The notes beneath the pieces are model-generated. The model was given only the letters and a program-made list of their open reading frames with translations. It did not search any database and was not told the DNA's origin. A stretch of 6,488 bases of DNA from Spirochaetota bacterium (GTDB lineage: Bacteria > Spirochaetota > UBA4802 > UB4802): contig JAGYNX010000114.1 in assembly GCA_018399855.1 (NCBI GenBank), forward strand, positions 1 to 6,488, written 5' to 3'. The translations under genes were made by a program, and so were the position numbers. Shown in pieces: positions 5,736-6,488 of the stretch (positions are counted from its first letter, which is position 1; each line of letters begins with the position of its first letter).

Positions 5736-5858
5736 CACAGAGACACAGCGACACAGAGGTAGAAGAGAGGGCACGGAGAAGGATTTTTTATTTTTATTCT
5801 TTAATATTTTAAAAATCATAACTCTGTTTCTCTGTGTCTCTGTGGTTGATGTGTTAAG
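5736..5858. repeat. Inverted-repeat form of the dispersed element
   Basis: Perfect 13-base arms CACAGAGACACAG (5736-5748) and CTGTGTCTCTGTG (5832-5844) enclose 83 bases. The left arm continues with a near-repeat of itself (CGACACAGAGG, 5749-5759) and GGCACGGAGAAGG (5769-5781); the core is AT-rich with T and A runs (5782-5818). The right arm (5826-5850) matches repeat copies 1 and 2 at 20 of 25 bases in the same orientation, and ends like them in GTTAAG (5853-5858). This looks like a fuller, MITE-like or REP-like version, of which copies 1 and 2 resemble one arm. A 61-codon minus-strand frame through it is a translation of the repeat and not a gene. It fills most of the space between two divergent genes. 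Confidence 0.8.
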
Positions 5859-5872
5859 GTTATACAGCATGG

Positions 5873-6488
5873 ATGTCTATGGATAACAGCAAAAGAATAT
5901 TCTGTTTTTTCACGGAGTACCAGGAATCACTGGTGATAGACGGTGCTGGTGAGATCATGGCATTACTGGATGATGGGGATCGTGAGCGATACCAGCGATA
6001 CACGCATTCTGAAAAGAAGGCGGAATTGCTGGTGTCCAGGCTGCTGGTGAAATCGGTTGCGGCCCGTATCGCTGATGTTGGACTGCGTGATGTGATACTG
6101 TTATCGGAGTCATCGGGAAAACCACGGATGCAGGTAAAGGGCCATGATGAGAAGAATTTACCCTCATTCAGCGTTGCCCATACACATGGCCTGGTAGCTG
6201 TTGCCTTTTACAAGTACGGGAAAGTGGGGGTGGACGTGGAGGACATGCTTGACACACGGCGCCACCTGGAGGCCATAGCCAGGCGCTTTTTTTCCGAGGA
6301 TGAAAAACAATACTTCCAGGAAGGGGATGGCGATACATCGGCGGGCCGTTTCTTTACCCTGTGGACCCTGAAAGAGTCTATAGCAAAACTGAGCAGGGAA
6401 GGTGTTATTGAACTATTAAAAGAGAACCTGGTGGAAAAGGGCAGGGTTCTTGAAACAAAAGACGGCAAGCACCTTGAAAGCCGGGTTG
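5873..6488 (+). CDS. 4'-phosphopantetheinyl transferase, cut by the right edge
   Basis: The frame is open from ATG 5873 to the window end, 205 codons. Motifs of the Sfp-type superfamily appear in order: SSGKPRM (80-86); FSVAHTHGLVAVAF (99-112), in place of the usual FN(I/L)SHS; VGVDVED (118-124) with D121 and E123 as Mg ligands; RRFFSEDEKQYF (137-148); and FFTLWTLKESIAK (160-172) with W164, K167, E168 and K172. These enzymes move 4'-phosphopantetheine from coenzyme A to a serine of acyl, peptidyl or aryl carrier proteins. No carrier protein or synthase gene is in view, so its client is unknown. An in-frame TAA (5855-5857) prevents an earlier start; ATG 5879 is the alternative. The ribosome binding site is weak (AAGG, 5856-5859) and comes from the end of the dispersed element. 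The gene is divergent from the ADP-ribosylglycohydrolase operon. The C-terminus is missing. Confidence 0.9.
   Translation, partial: MSMDNSKRIFCFFTEYQESLVIDGAGEIMALLDDGDRERYQRYTHSEKKAELLVSRLLVKSVAARIADVGLRDVILLSESSGKPRMQVKGHDEKNLPSFSVAHTHGLVAVAFYKYGKVGVDVEDMLDTRRHLEAIARRFFSEDEKQYFQEGDGDTSAGRFFTLWTLKESIAKLSREGVIELLKENLVEKGRVLETKDGKHLESRV

Noticed and set aside
5685..5870. 61-codon minus-strand frame with TTETQRNR
   Set aside because: It is the translation of the inverted-repeat element between divergent genes, not a gene.
6208..6468. 86-codon minus-strand frame near the right edge
   Set aside because: It is antisense to the phosphopantetheinyl transferase frame, which contains the catalytic motifs VGVDVED and WTLKES.
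1..6488. CRISPR array, tRNA or rRNA genes, insertion-sequence transposase
   Set aside because: No regularly spaced repeats, cloverleaf-like sequence, rRNA signature or transposase motif was seen on either strand.

Overview
The window most likely comes from a Gram-negative (diderm) bacterium. One gene encodes a signal-peptide-bearing protein that looks like an outer-membrane beta-barrel. Several ribosome binding sites are canonical, and copies of a CACAGAGACACAG-type dispersed repeat, which I recall from many environmental bacterial genomes, sit between genes. The phylum cannot be fixed from the sequence. Base composition is mosaic: I counted 15 G+C in 60 bases at 841-900 (inside the metallopeptidase gene) but 40 in 60 at 4381-4440 (inside the radical SAM gene). 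This suggests that the left third is accessory, horizontally acquired DNA.

Left third (1-2035). A weak partial frame may run off the left edge on the minus strand. A compact control region (about 195-284) follows, with two TGTGGT-N9-ACCACA operators centred 42 bp apart around a TTGACA/TATCTT promoter. It drives a two-gene operon: an XRE-type DNA-binding protein and an ImmA/IrrE-type HEXXH metallopeptidase, a pairing typical of mobile-element switches and stress or toxin-antitoxin-like modules. Tail to tail with it lies a decayed DUF4160-DUF2442 gene pair, reduced to about 250 bp by a frameshift in an 8-base homopolymer and an apparent internal deletion. Next come one copy of the dispersed repeat and a short cysteine-rich coding remnant.

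Middle (2036-2967). A single gene for a predicted outer-membrane barrel protein is followed by a second repeat copy. That copy fills the short gap between this gene and the convergent radical SAM gene, and ends exactly where the radical SAM stop codon begins.

Right half (2968-6488). A minus-strand pair encodes an ADP-ribosylglycohydrolase-family protein and, 14 bp downstream, a 633-residue cobalamin-binding-type radical SAM protein. Divergent to it is a 4'-phosphopantetheinyl transferase gene that runs off the right edge. The intergenic region between them holds an inverted-repeat version of the dispersed element and a candidate promoter for the hydrolase operon.

I do not see a clearly new system. 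The points most worth following are the paired operators of the XRE/ImmA switch, the decayed DUF4160-DUF2442 locus, the repeat family placed at gene boundaries, and the unexplained pairing of a radical SAM enzyme with an ADP-ribosylglycohydrolase.
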